From the NCBI GenBank assembly GCA_024233305.1, contig JACKPV010000030.1, positions 124,001-188,000 of the forward strand: DNA of 64,000 bases. Direction: 5' to 3'. The translations under genes and the position numbers were made by a program. Positions 44,156-53,218 of the stretch are shown here, in pieces. The DNA is from Verrucomicrobiales bacterium. GTDB lineage: Bacteria; Verrucomicrobiota; Verrucomicrobiia; Limisphaerales; J093. The notes beneath the pieces were generated by a model. That model did no database searches and was not told where the DNA came from. It saw only the letters and a list, made by a program, of their open reading frames with translations. Each line of letters starts with the position of its first letter. Positions within the stretch are counted from its first letter, which is position 1.

Positions 44156-47100
44156 ATGCCCAGCCGACGGAAATGCGCGAACTGCGGGCAGGTGCTTCCG
44201 GCTGGTTTTGCCCGCACCGATTGCCCCGCCTGTGGCGCCCTGCTGCGTCCGTCCGCCCAGAGTGCCCGAAGCGCCCGCGCGGCCCTGGGCCGGATCGCCG
44301 ACTGGACACTCGAAACGGAGATCTCGCGCAGTCCGCGGGCGGTGGTCTTCCGGGCCCGCCACGCGACCACCGGACAACCCGTGGCCGTGAAAGTCCTTTC
44401 GCCGCCGGCCCAGGCGGACTCCGACTGGACGGAGGCGGCGCTCGAGCGTCTCGAACGCGCGACGCGACTGCGCTCCGAGCACACGGTGCGCGTCCAGGCT
44501 TGCGGGATGCACGACGGCTCGCCTTACGCGGTCCTGGACTGGACCGATGAAGGGTCGCTTGCGGGCGACCTCCCGCTGCCGCCGACCCTGGCCGCCCGGC
44601 TCGTCGCCCAGGTGGCGGAAGCCGTTCATGAAGCCCACGCGGCCGGGCTCGTGCATGGCGGCATTTCGCTGGGCCACCTCTTCGTGGACGAACGCGGCAA
44701 CGCCCGGCTGGTCGGGTTCGCGGCCGCCCCGCGGGTAACCCGCGCCGGGGACCCTTCGGGATCGGACTTCGGTTTTCTTACGCCGGAACAGGCGCGGCGC
44801 CCCGGTACGCCGGCCGGCATTCGCAGCGATGTTTACGCGCTGGGGAGCGTCTTGTTCACCATGTTGACCGGCGCGGCGCCCTTTCGAGCGGCAACGACGG
44901 CCGAACGGCTGCGGATGTTGCGCGAAAGCGACGCCCCTTCGCCGCTGCGGATTCACCCGGCCCTGCCGCGCGGTTTCGAGACGGTGTGCGCCCGATGCCT
45001 CGCCCGCGAACCCGCCCGTCGCTACGACACCGCGCTGGCACTGGCCGCCGATCTCGATCTGCTGGTGCGCAACGAACCGCTCGCCCGTCGGAGCAGCGGC
45101 GGCGGCACATTCTGGCAGTGGCTGCGTCGCCGGCCCGGCCCGGCCTTTCTCCTGACGGCGGTGATCGGGGGTCTGGCCGCCACATCGGTGCGCCTGCACC
45201 GGACGCTCGGGGTCGCCCGGCAGCAAACCCGTGCATTGCTGATCGAACAGGGCGTCCATGAGCAGGTGGCCGGCGATCATACGGGCGCCCGGGAGCGGTT
45301 TGCCGAGGCCGCGCAAATCGGTCCCGGCCCGGACGTGCAGCGCGCGTTGATCGAGAGCCTGAACCTGCCCCGCCTGGACATCCTCACCCGGGTGCCGGTG
45401 GACGCCCCGCGCATCGTCCGCTTCGCCGCCGACGGCACGCTTCTGGCCGTGGCCGGTGCGCCTTCGCCGGGATTGTCCGGAACCAGCGGGGCGGCCTTCG
45501 TTTCGGTGTTCAAGTTGCCCGACGGAAGCCTGCTTGGCAGTCACCGCTGGCTGGCGCCATCCGGTCCACCCGCCTTCCATCCCGAGCGCCCGTGGCTGGC
45601 CTGGCCGCAGCCGGATGACGCCACCGCCCTGTGGGCGCCCGCCTCCGCCCAACCGCCCGCCCGTCTGCCGGCCCAGGGGATGCCGGTGTTCAGTCCCGAC
45701 GGGAACCGGATCGCCCTCGGCGCCCAGGAAACCGCCGTGTTCGATGTCGAAACCCTCCGCCGTTTGGGCGTCGGTTCGGCGGGCCGCCCGCCCGTCTGGT
45801 TGGACGACGAATCCCTGTTGCTCCGGTCCGGACAACGCTTCGTCGAATGGCGCCCGGCGACCGGAACGGAGCGTCCGCTGTCCGATCCCGGGCCGAACGT
45901 CGCCGCCGTGGCCGCGGCCGGCGAGGTCGTTGCCTGCTGGAGCGAGAGCCCCGGAGCGGCGGATTACCAGCTGGAATTCCGCCGGCCAACCGATGGCGCG
46001 CTCCTTTGGGCCCCGGCGGGATTGGTTTCGGATTCGCCGCGCATCCCGGTCGTGTTGCGGCGGCATGGCACGCTGGCTTTTGTGAGCGATCCGCTCGACC
46101 GCTCGCTCCTGCGGATTCTCGATGTGGCACGGCGGCGTTACCTCGGGGTGTTCACGGCGCCGGGGCTGGACCTCGAGGCCCGGGCGGGCTTGGGGGAAGC
46201 GGCGACAGGTGAAACGCCCGGAGCCACGCTCCGTCGTCGGGAGGCCGGTTTCGGGCTTTCAAACTTGGCGTCGGCCCTTTCGCCGGATGGCCGCTTCTTC
46301 GCCGCCGCGCTGGACCGAGTACCGCCGGTCATCGAGGTGCATGACCTGGCCGACGGACGACTGGTCACGGTGGCGGGGGATGCCGTTCAACCCGCCTGGT
46401 CGGCTGACGGCCGGTGGCTGGCCTGGTTTTCCCGTGACCCCGGTCGTGTCCCGACGGCGAACCCCGGACGGCCCGGAGAACCGGCGACCGTCACCGTCGC
46501 CCGGCTCGCGATTCCAGCGCCCGGTGTGCGACTCGATCATCCGGCGGCGCAACTGCTTTTTTCCAGCGATGGTCGCGAAGTGATGGCCGGCGGCGAACGG
46601 GTGTTGTTGCCGCCGCGCGACGGGGACCCGGCGTTGCAGTCCGCAGGCAATCCGATCGCGGGAACCCTGCTCCAGCCCACCGGGAACGGCGACTACTGGA
46701 CGGCCCCGTCGTCCGTTGTCACCGGGGCCCGCAGCGTCACCATCGCCACTGCTTCAGGCGTCGGAGATCCGCTGGAACTGCCGGCCCGTCCGGGGATCAC
46801 CGCGCTGGCCTTCTCTCCCGACGGGGACCGGCTGCTGGCGGCTAGGGTCGAGATCCTGGGTACCGCGGACGAGGCGGCGGGACGCACCAATGCCCTTGAA
46901 ATCTGGAACCTGCGCCGACAGCAGCGGGAGGCGGTCTGGCCCGCCGCCGCCCCGGGTTATCCGGGCGCACCGCCGGTCTTCACACCCGACGGGTCAAAAC
47001 TGGCCTGCGCCCTTTTCCATCCCGAAGGCGCGGAGATTCTCGATGCTGCGACGGGCGAGCGCGAACGGCGGGTGTTCACCGCCGAAACCGGGCGCACCCC

Positions 47101-47542
47101 GGAACCGGGGCTCCTCGGCGCGCTGCGCGCGGGGGCTCCTGTTGTCGAGGCGCCGGCTCATCGCCTTCGCGCGCTGCGATTCAGTTCCGACGGGACGCGG
47201 TTGCTGGCGGGGACCGCGGCCGGATGGGTGTGCAGCTGCACGGTCGCCTCCGGCCGCGTGCGGTTTGCCGTCCCCGCCCACCAGGGTGAGGTCACCGCGC
47301 TCGCCGTGAGCCACGACGATCAATGGCTCGCGACGTGCAGCGTGGACGGAACCCTGCGGCTGGCCCGCGGAAGCGACGGCCGTGAGGTGGCGCGATGGGA
47401 GGTCGTCGGACGGCGCTGGATCGCGCTGGAGTTCAGTCCTGACGGGCGGCTGCTGATGGCCGGCTCTTCCGAGGGATCGTTGCAGGTTTGGAACGTCGAC
47501 CGGTTGCGGCGGGAACTGCGCGGACTCGGCCTGGGCTGGTGA
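44156..47542 (+). CDS. Zinc-ribbon pseudokinase fused to a WD40-like propeller
   Basis: The 1128-residue protein has a zinc ribbon (C7, C10, C23, C26), a protein-kinase fold (~50-310), a membrane segment (~328-347) and repeated WD40/PQQ-like strands to the C-terminus ('FSPDGDRLLAARVE', 'FSSDGTRLLAGTAAGWVCSC', 'VSHDDQWLATCSVDGTLRLA'). The VAVK lysine is present (K79), but the catalytic loop reads VHGGISLGHLF instead of HRDLKPxN (167-169) and DFG is replaced by VGFA (187-189). The Gly-rich loop is also lost ('ISRSPRAVVFRARH'). It therefore looks catalytically dead. It might be a membrane scaffold or sensor, which is inference. It follows rpoN by 40 bp. Confidence 0.85.
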   Translation: MPSRRKCANCGQVLPAGFARTDCPACGALLRPSAQSARSARAALGRIADWTLETEISRSPRAVVFRARHATTGQPVAVKVLSPPAQADSDWTEAALERLERATRLRSEHTVRVQACGMHDGSPYAVLDWTDEGSLAGDLPLPPTLAARLVAQVAEAVHEAHAAGLVHGGISLGHLFVDERGNARLVGFAAAPRVTRAGDPSGSDFGFLTPEQARRPGTPAGIRSDVYALGSVLFTMLTGAAPFRAATTAERLRMLRESDAPSPLRIHPALPRGFETVCARCLAREPARRYDTALALAADLDLLVRNEPLARRSSGGGTFWQWLRRRPGPAFLLTAVIGGLAATSVRLHRTLGVARQQTRALLIEQGVHEQVAGDHTGARERFAEAAQIGPGPDVQRALIESLNLPRLDILTRVPVDAPRIVRFAADGTLLAVAGAPSPGLSGTSGAAFVSVFKLPDGSLLGSHRWLAPSGPPAFHPERPWLAWPQPDDATALWAPASAQPPARLPAQGMPVFSPDGNRIALGAQETAVFDVETLRRLGVGSAGRPPVWLDDESLLLRSGQRFVEWRPATGTERPLSDPGPNVAAVAAAGEVVACWSESPGAADYQLEFRRPTDGALLWAPAGLVSDSPRIPVVLRRHGTLAFVSDPLDRSLLRILDVARRRYLGVFTAPGLDLEARAGLGEAATGETPGATLRRREAGFGLSNLASALSPDGRFFAAALDRVPPVIEVHDLADGRLVTVAGDAVQPAWSADGRWLAWFSRDPGRVPTANPGRPGEPATVTVARLAIPAPGVRLDHPAAQLLFSSDGREVMAGGERVLLPPRDGDPALQSAGNPIAGTLLQPTGNGDYWTAPSSVVTGARSVTIATASGVGDPLELPARPGITALAFSPDGDRLLAARVEILGTADEAAGRTNALEIWNLRRQQREAVWPAAAPGYPGAPPVFTPDGSKLACALFHPEGAEILDAATGERERRVFTAETGRTPEPGLLGALRAGAPVVEAPAHRLRALRFSSDGTRLLAGTAAGWVCSCTVASGRVRFAVPAHQGEVTALAVSHDDQWLATCSVDGTLRLARGSDGREVARWEVVGRRWIALEFSPDGRLLMAGSSEGSLQVWNVDRLRRELRGLGLGW

Positions 47543-47610
47543 CGCCGCACGCTTCTTCGCCGTCCAGAAAACCCTTCCCCAGCTTCGCGCCAGACGGGAG
47601 TATCCGGCGC

Positions 47611-48942
47611 GTGCTGAACTACATCTGGCTGGGCTTGATTCTGGTTGCCGTGGTGCTCGGCGGCTGGAACGGCCGGTTGCAGGAACTGACGGACGGCGCG
47701 TTCAACGGGGCGAAAATGGCCGTCCTGGACATCGCCCTGCCGCTGGTCGGCATCACCGCCCTGTGGCTCGGCATGATGCGGCTCGCGGAACAGGCGGGGC
47801 TCGTCCGGACCATCGCCGGATGGTTGCGCCGGCCCCTGCGCCTGCTCTTTCCGGAAGTGCCGTCCGATCATCCCGCCATGGGCTCGATGCTGATGAACAT
47901 GGCGGCGAACATGATCGGACTCACCAACGCCGCCACCCCGCTGGGCCTGCGGGCCATGCACGACCTCGAGCGCCTGAATCCCCATCCGGGCACCGCCACC
48001 AACGCGATGTGCACCTTCCTGGCGTTGAACACCAGTTCGCTCCAGATCCTCCCGATGACCGCCATCGGCATCATGGCGGCCAAGGGAGGCACCCAACCCA
48101 CCGCCATCGTCGGCACCGCCCTCCTGGCCACCGCCTGCTCGACCGCGGCGGGCATCACGGCCGTCAAACTGCTTGAACGCCTGCCCCGATTTCGCGTGCC
48201 CATCCCCGCAGCGCGCCCGGCTTCCCCCGGATCGTCGACGTCCCCGTCGCCGGACGACGCCCCGTCGGCAACCGCAGCCGACCCACCGGCGGCCCGGCGG
48301 CTCGGGTGGGGCGGGAAGCTGGCGTTGACCGCTTTCGCGGCCCTGGTGCTGATGGGCTTCGTTCACCTCCTGCGTCAGCCCGCCGCGGACGGAGAGGTTG
48401 CCGGCGGCTTCGTCCGCGCGGTGAACGCCCTGTCGCTGCTGGCCCTCCCCGCGTTCCTGTCCTTCTTCCCGCTCTACGCGGCGTTGAAGGGCGTGCCGGT
48501 TTACGAGGAATTCGTCGAGGGCGCTCGCGAAGGCTTTCAGGTGGCGGTCCGGATCATTCCGTTCCTGGTCGCCATGCTGGTGGCCATCATGATGTTTCGC
48601 GAGGCGGGCGGCGTGGCCCTGTTGACGCGGGCGCTCGAACCGCTGCTGGGCCGCGTGGGCTTTCCCACGGAACTGCTGCCCATGGCGCTCACCCGCCCGC
48701 TCAGCGGCAGCGCCACCATCGGGCTGTTCACCGACCTGGTGAACACGCTGGGCCCCGACCACTTGGTGACCCGGATGGGCGGCACCCTGCTCGGCAGCAC
48801 CGAGACGACGCTCTATGTCGTGGCGGTCTATTTCGGAGCCGTGGGGGTGCGCCGCGCCCGGCACGCCGTGGCGGCGGGATTGCTGGCGGACCTCGTCGGC
48901 ATCATCGCGTCGGTGGTGGTCTGCCGGTTGATGTGGGGTTGA
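47611..48942 (+). CDS. Fused spore maturation protein A/B-like transporter (SpmA-SpmB, Gate domains)
   Basis: GTG 47611 gives V/MLNYIWLGLILVAVVLGGW, matching the usual SpmA N-terminus; an upstream in-frame ATG at 47488 lies inside the preceding gene. The first half (~1-195) is SpmA-like ('PLVGITALWLGMMRLAEQAG', 'HPAMGSMLMNMAANMIGLTN', 'MCTFLALNTSSLQILP'). A Pro/Ala/Ser linker (~200-230) leads to an SpmB-like half ('EGAREGFQVAVRIIPFLVAM', 'TRPLSGSATIGLFTDLVNTL', 'LLGSTETTLYVVAVYFGAVG'). Both belong to the nucleoside-recognition 'Gate' membrane family. In Bacillus they act in spore core dehydration. This lineage is not expected to sporulate, so a general transport or envelope role is likely. 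It is 68 bp after the pseudokinase gene. Confidence 0.88.
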   Translation: MLNYIWLGLILVAVVLGGWNGRLQELTDGAFNGAKMAVLDIALPLVGITALWLGMMRLAEQAGLVRTIAGWLRRPLRLLFPEVPSDHPAMGSMLMNMAANMIGLTNAATPLGLRAMHDLERLNPHPGTATNAMCTFLALNTSSLQILPMTAIGIMAAKGGTQPTAIVGTALLATACSTAAGITAVKLLERLPRFRVPIPAARPASPGSSTSPSPDDAPSATAADPPAARRLGWGGKLALTAFAALVLMGFVHLLRQPAADGEVAGGFVRAVNALSLLALPAFLSFFPLYAALKGVPVYEEFVEGAREGFQVAVRIIPFLVAMLVAIMMFREAGGVALLTRALEPLLGRVGFPTELLPMALTRPLSGSATIGLFTDLVNTLGPDHLVTRMGGTLLGSTETTLYVVAVYFGAVGVRRARHAVAAGLLADLVGIIASVVVCRLMWG

Positions 48943-48989
48943 ATCCCGTCCGGACACCCCGTCCGCCGTCGGCATTTCGCGCCGGGACC

Positions 48990-50567
48990 TCAGCCGCCTT
49001 CGGCCCGATCGGACTGGAATTGCTCCGCCACGATCCGGCGCATCTGGGTGGCCAGGAGGTCGGCGGCTGCGGAGGCTTGCAGCAGGTTGCTGGAAGCGTA
49101 AACGACGACCGCCATGACCAACGGCCCGAGCGGCCCGGCCGCCGCCGCCATGCCTCCGAGGAACACCAGCAGGAACCCGGGCCAGAACAGCACGCGGGTC
49201 AGGGCGCTGACCGAGGCCAGGTGGGGACGTCGTTGTCGCAGCCCCCGCCACATGCCCACCCACGCCAGGGTATGCATGTCCCACAGCATCATCGCCGTGA
49301 CCGCCAGCAGGACGAGCAGTTCATCCGGCTGGAGTTTCCCGGCCACCGAGGCCACGGCGGTTACCGCGGTCACCAGGGCCGGAGGCAGAAAGAGCCTCCG
49401 CATGGTCGCCAGATGGCCGCGCGTGATCTCCCCGGCATCGAGCGGGGTGGTCAACAGAAGTTCGAAGGCGCCGCTGCGACGGTTTTCCCCGAACAGATGG
49501 CAGGCCTCCGAGGCGATCAGGACCTTGAGCAGCAGCTGGACGATGTAGGCCATGGACAGTGTCAGGGCCGGATCCCAGCCGTTCCGTTGAAACCAGCCGG
49601 CCACGATCCACAAGGGCAGGATCGGGATGACCACTCCCCAGAGGATCCGTCGCTTCAGGACATTCCGGCTGCCCAGCCAGGTCCAGGGGTTGCGCTCGAG
49701 CAATCCCTGGCGCAGGCGCTTGCGGCCGTCCGCGCCGCCATACACCCAGCCCATCAGGCGTTGCCAGAGTTGCAGTGGCACGGACAGCGCCAGCTGCTCG
49801 CGCCAGGCGCGTTTAATCACCCAGGCGGTCGCTCCCAGCGCGAGCCACCCGGCCAGTTGCACCCACGCGATCAGCAACAGAAACCCCGGAGCGAGCAACA
49901 CCGGCGCCGAGCCGCCGACCGATCGCAGCAGGTGCAGGGCGGTGGCGGGAGAGATGAACCCGAGCCCGAACCCCAGCGCTTCGAGCACGCCGCCGGGATA
50001 GACGGCCCGGAGATTGGGCACCACGAGAATGAAGAAGGCCACCACACAGGCGCTGAGTGAAAGCGCGCTTCGTGACTCGGTGCAAAAGGCGGACACCAGC
50101 ACGGCGCAGACGAGGGAAAAGAAGAGCGTGTTGAAGAGCACGAGCGCCAGAGCGCCGAGCTGATCGAGCGTCACCCCGCCCATCAGCAGGCACACCGCCA
50201 TCACCGGCAGGCTGGCCAGGACGGCGGCCGCGGCATTGATCGAAACGGCCGCCAGTTTGCCCAGCACCACGTCCATCGGACGCAGATCGGTGAGGAAGAG
50301 CAGCCCCAAGGTGCCTTGCCGCCGTTCGCCCGCCAGGATGTCGGCCGCCAGCAGCGGTCCCGCCGCGGCACAGATGAAGAAGCCGAGCGTGGCCAGGCTC
50401 TCGAAGAGCATTTTGCCGGAGGGAGGCGATCCGCTGGCCGCCGCGGCCGCCAGGGCCAGCATGGCCATCAATACAAACACCGCCGCTGCGATCAGACGTC
50501 CCCAGAAGGACATCCGCCGCCGCGCCGCCACGCGCAATTCACGCCCGACAATGGGCAGGGCCGTCAT
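48990..50567 (-). CDS. ABC-2-type transporter permease, paralogue 2
   Basis: The 525-residue protein has about a dozen membrane segments and the ABC-2/NatB-like cytoplasmic motif 'ADILAGERRQGTLGLLFLTD' then 'LRPMDVVLGKLAAV'. It is clearly paralogous to the upstream gene: both begin 'LP.V.RELRVA.RR' and share 'GERRQGTLGLLFLT'-type and 'FSL....VS....' blocks. Six bases separate the two genes, so they are co-transcribed. No ATP-binding subunit is adjacent. In many bacteria such permeases with an ATPase export antibiotics, lipids or polysaccharide; here the cargo is unknown. Confidence 0.85.
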   Translation of the reverse strand: MTALPIVGRELRVAARRRMSFWGRLIAAAVFVLMAMLALAAAAASGSPPSGKMLFESLATLGFFICAAAGPLLAADILAGERRQGTLGLLFLTDLRPMDVVLGKLAAVSINAAAAVLASLPVMAVCLLMGGVTLDQLGALALVLFNTLFFSLVCAVLVSAFCTESRSALSLSACVVAFFILVVPNLRAVYPGGVLEALGFGLGFISPATALHLLRSVGGSAPVLLAPGFLLLIAWVQLAGWLALGATAWVIKRAWREQLALSVPLQLWQRLMGWVYGGADGRKRLRQGLLERNPWTWLGSRNVLKRRILWGVVIPILPLWIVAGWFQRNGWDPALTLSMAYIVQLLLKVLIASEACHLFGENRRSGAFELLLTTPLDAGEITRGHLATMRRLFLPPALVTAVTAVASVAGKLQPDELLVLLAVTAMMLWDMHTLAWVGMWRGLRQRRPHLASVSALTRVLFWPGFLLVFLGGMAAAAGPLGPLVMAVVVYASSNLLQASAAADLLATQMRRIVAEQFQSDRAEGG

Positions 50568-50573
50568 TCCCGA

Positions 50574-52322
50574 TCAACTTCCTCCGGCGCCGGCCGCGCC
50601 CGGCGCCACGTCGTCGCTTCGCGACCGGACCATCGCGCCCAACCGCTTCCACACCGCCGCCAGACGCATCCCGGGCCGGTAACACTGGGCCGCCGCCGGA
50701 CGGAAATATCGCTTCAACCGCGGGCGCGCCCAGAGCACGAACAACAGGTTCTTGGTCATGATGGCGACCGCCCGCACCGCCGGCAACAGAAAGAACGTCG
50801 AGGAGGCGAAGACCGACATCCCCGGCAGCTTGAGCAACCATCGCACCACCGGGTCGGGCGCCGCGCCGCGCAAGGCCGGCAACGCCTGGGTGGCCACGAA
50901 GGGTACCAGAATGACGAACACCAGCGTCATCAGGATCGCCAGGGTCGGACGCCGCGAGGAAAGACTCAACCAGGTCCCCACGTAGCAGAGCGCGAACACA
51001 TCCGTGAGGAAACTGAAGAAGCTCGACGAGGCCGTCACCACGAGCCCCTGGAGGTAGGGGATGTTCGTTGGATAGCGGCTCCCCATCGCCGACCAGGTCC
51101 CCCACACGTAGAAGACATGCAGGCCCGCGATCACCACGATGGGCCAGAAGAAATACGCCCGCAACGCCCGCCAATGGCCGCGCAGAAATGTGCGCACTTG
51201 CAGCGGGGTGGTAAGCAGCAGCTCCAGCGCCCCCGTGCGTCGCGCTTCGAGAATCAGATGGCAGGCCATCACGCACACCCATACCCGGTTCGTGAACACC
51301 AGCGCGTAGGCAAAATTCTGGTGAAAACGCGCGCTGCCCGGACTGGTCCGAAAGCCGAAGGTCAGCCAGTAGACATTCACCCCGACGAGCGTCACCAGCA
51401 GCCAGAACACCAGATGCGGCCAGCGCAATCGTGCCGCGGCGGCGAAGACCGGATTGCGATCCAGCCGCCGGCGAAACTGCCGTCGCCAGCGCGCCGTATA
51501 GCCGAAGCGCCAGAGCCAACGCCACCGCACCGGTTTGTCCCCGACCTGTTCCCGCCAGACCCGGGGCATCAACGCCGCCGTCGCGCACAGAAAGCCCCAG
51601 CTCAAACCATGCGATAATGCCAGCGACAACCAGAACTGCTGCGGGTCGGCCTTGTACGGTGTCTCCAGCGCCTGGTAGCCCGCCCACGCCGGACTGATCA
51701 GGGCGACCACCGACAGCGTCGGCACGGGCACTTTAAACAGGGCGTTGCCCAGAAACACCACGAAGCCGGGCAGCATTCCCGCGATCCCCAGGACCAGCGC
51801 CACCGATCCCAACGTGGCCCGCGCCTGGTCCCGCGCCAGGGTCGACACCAGCATGCCCCCGCTGAGCGAGAAGAAGATCGCGTTGAGCACCCCCAGGGCG
51901 GTCCGTCCGTACTCCCCGGGCGTGACCCCGCCGAGCAGCAGGGGAATGCCCATCGAAGGGATGATGGCCAGCAGGCCGAGGATCCCCGCCAGGGACGAGG
52001 CGGTCCACTTGCCGAGAATCACCTGCCAGCTCCGCAGTTCAGTCAGGAACAGCAAGCCCAGCGTCCCATCGCGCTTCTCCTCGCTGATGCAGTCGGCGGT
52101 CAGGAACGGACCGATCAGGAGGCCGTAGGCAAACCCGAGGCTGGACAGCAATGCGAACAGCGACTTTCCCACCGCGGCCGATTGCTGGCCCCGGGTGGAC
52201 ACCAGGCAGACCCAGGTGCAAATGACGCACGCAGCCAGCGCGGCCAGCAGCCGGAGCCAATAGGTCCGCCCGCGCCGCGAGGCCACGCGCAGTTCACGTT
52301 CCACCAGGGGCAGCAAAGCCAT
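50574..52322 (-). CDS. ABC-2-type transporter permease, paralogue 1
   Basis: The protein has 582 residues from ATG 52322 (MALLPLVERELRVASRRGRT). Membrane segments are interrupted by 'DCISEEKRDGTLGLLFLTEL', the ABC-2 coupling-helix region, and a second such block 'EARRTGALELLLTTPLQVRT'. The same second block occurs in its paralogue ('ENRRSGAFELLLTTPLDAGE'). Each protein is therefore a double-length permease with two internally related halves, and the pair may form a heterodimer. The open frame extends 14 codons upstream but ATG 52322 matches the paralogue's start. Confidence 0.85.
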   Translation of the reverse strand: MALLPLVERELRVASRRGRTYWLRLLAALAACVICTWVCLVSTRGQQSAAVGKSLFALLSSLGFAYGLLIGPFLTADCISEEKRDGTLGLLFLTELRSWQVILGKWTASSLAGILGLLAIIPSMGIPLLLGGVTPGEYGRTALGVLNAIFFSLSGGMLVSTLARDQARATLGSVALVLGIAGMLPGFVVFLGNALFKVPVPTLSVVALISPAWAGYQALETPYKADPQQFWLSLALSHGLSWGFLCATAALMPRVWREQVGDKPVRWRWLWRFGYTARWRRQFRRRLDRNPVFAAAARLRWPHLVFWLLVTLVGVNVYWLTFGFRTSPGSARFHQNFAYALVFTNRVWVCVMACHLILEARRTGALELLLTTPLQVRTFLRGHWRALRAYFFWPIVVIAGLHVFYVWGTWSAMGSRYPTNIPYLQGLVVTASSSFFSFLTDVFALCYVGTWLSLSSRRPTLAILMTLVFVILVPFVATQALPALRGAAPDPVVRWLLKLPGMSVFASSTFFLLPAVRAVAIMTKNLLFVLWARPRLKRYFRPAAAQCYRPGMRLAAVWKRLGAMVRSRSDDVAPGAAGAGGS

Positions 52323-52393
52323 CGCGCCGCGCAGTGTAGCCGCCCCCCGCACCGGCCAAAGCAAGAAATCCTCGTTTTGGCCCGGCGCATCGC

Positions 52394-52753
52394 ATGGCCC
52401 GCCGGCTCCGGCAATGGCGCGAACGGCAACGGCCTCCGGGACCGCTTCCCCAGCGGGTCTGGGCCGGGGCGGCTCAGGCCGCGTGCGAGCACGGAGTGAG
52501 TCAAGTGGCCCAGGTGCTGGGGTTCGATTACCACAAGCTCAAGCGCCGGCCGAGCGGACTCGCTGGCGCCACCGAAGCCAACGGCACACCTCCCGGGTTC
52601 GTGGAATTGAACCTTGCTGCGCTGCCTTCGGTCCAGGGCGAATGGACCCTCGAACTTGCCGACCCCGCGGACCGCAAGCCGGTGCTTCGGGGCCCGAGTG
52701 AACCGGCGTGCTGGCTGGACGTGGCCCGCGCTATCTGGGCGCAGGAAGCATGA
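52394..52753 (+). CDS. Small helix-turn-helix-like protein, possibly an insertion-sequence accessory protein
   Basis: The 119-residue protein (MARRLRQWRERQRPPGPLPQ...) has an HTH-like block 'AAQAACEHGVSQVAQVLGFD' followed by 'YHKLKRR', then 'GFVELNLAALPSVQGEWTLE'. This resembles accessory proteins encoded with IS elements in Planctomycetes-Verrucomicrobia, but I cannot name the family. Its last ~9 codons lie in DNA shared with the RAYT fragment repeat (copy at 55384-55642), so its C-terminus may be hybrid. Confidence 0.45.
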   Translation: MARRLRQWRERQRPPGPLPQRVWAGAAQAACEHGVSQVAQVLGFDYHKLKRRPSGLAGATEANGTPPGFVELNLAALPSVQGEWTLELADPADRKPVLRGPSEPACWLDVARAIWAQEA

Positions 52754-52984
52754 TTCCGATCAGGCAGAGCGCGTGGACCTGCCAACGGGTCTTGGCGCAG
52801 GTTTCGACCAGCTTATCGAGGAACGGCCGCCGGCCGGCGGCGTCGCAAAGGATGGCCTCGCGGCGCTCACCCCGGTTGAGAGCATGAGGCCCCGCCCCGG
52901 ATACTCCACTCTGAGCCTTCCAGCGCTGGCCCGGAGGCCGTTCGACTCGACCGCATGTGCCAATATCAAGAACCGACCCCTTTA
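52728..52984 (-). pseudogene. 5' fragment of a REP-associated tyrosine transposase (RAYT), copy 1
   Basis: Read on the minus strand this begins with GRLRVEYPG and, after a frameshift, continues NRGERREAILCDAAGRRPFL and ETCAKTRWQVHALCLIG. That is the conserved N-terminal block of TnpA_REP/Y1-type transposases. It breaks off before the expected NHFHL metal motif. It is a direct repeat of 55384-55642; the shared ends include TATCAAGAACCGACCCC on the plus strand. Confidence 0.8.
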
Positions 52985-53218
52985 CAGCAGGTTCGGGAAC
53001 GTGTCCGCCTGATCAATGACCCCCGACAAGCCGACGCCACGAGGGCGTCCGCGCGCCGTGCGCACCAGGGGCGCACCAGGGGCTCGCAATAATCACCCCG
53101 CTTGTGCACACTGTGCTGCACCAACCGTTACCCGGAGATCGGTCTGCGCCTCGAACGTGACGCTGGATCGTCTCAGGCGGAGCGGCGTGATCCTACCCTT
53201 CTATGTGAGGAATCAGGA

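Noticed and set aside
39871..44484. Very long minus-strand open frame (1537 codons) opposite the M16 protease and rpoN genes
   Set aside because: It has no domain motifs, its composition is Arg/Gly/His/Gln-rich, and it lies entirely opposite two well-supported genes. It is a high-GC antisense shadow.
47488..47610. Upstream ATG start for the SpmA-SpmB protein
   Set aside because: It lies inside the pseudokinase gene and adds 41 residues with no homology. GTG 47611 matches the family start.
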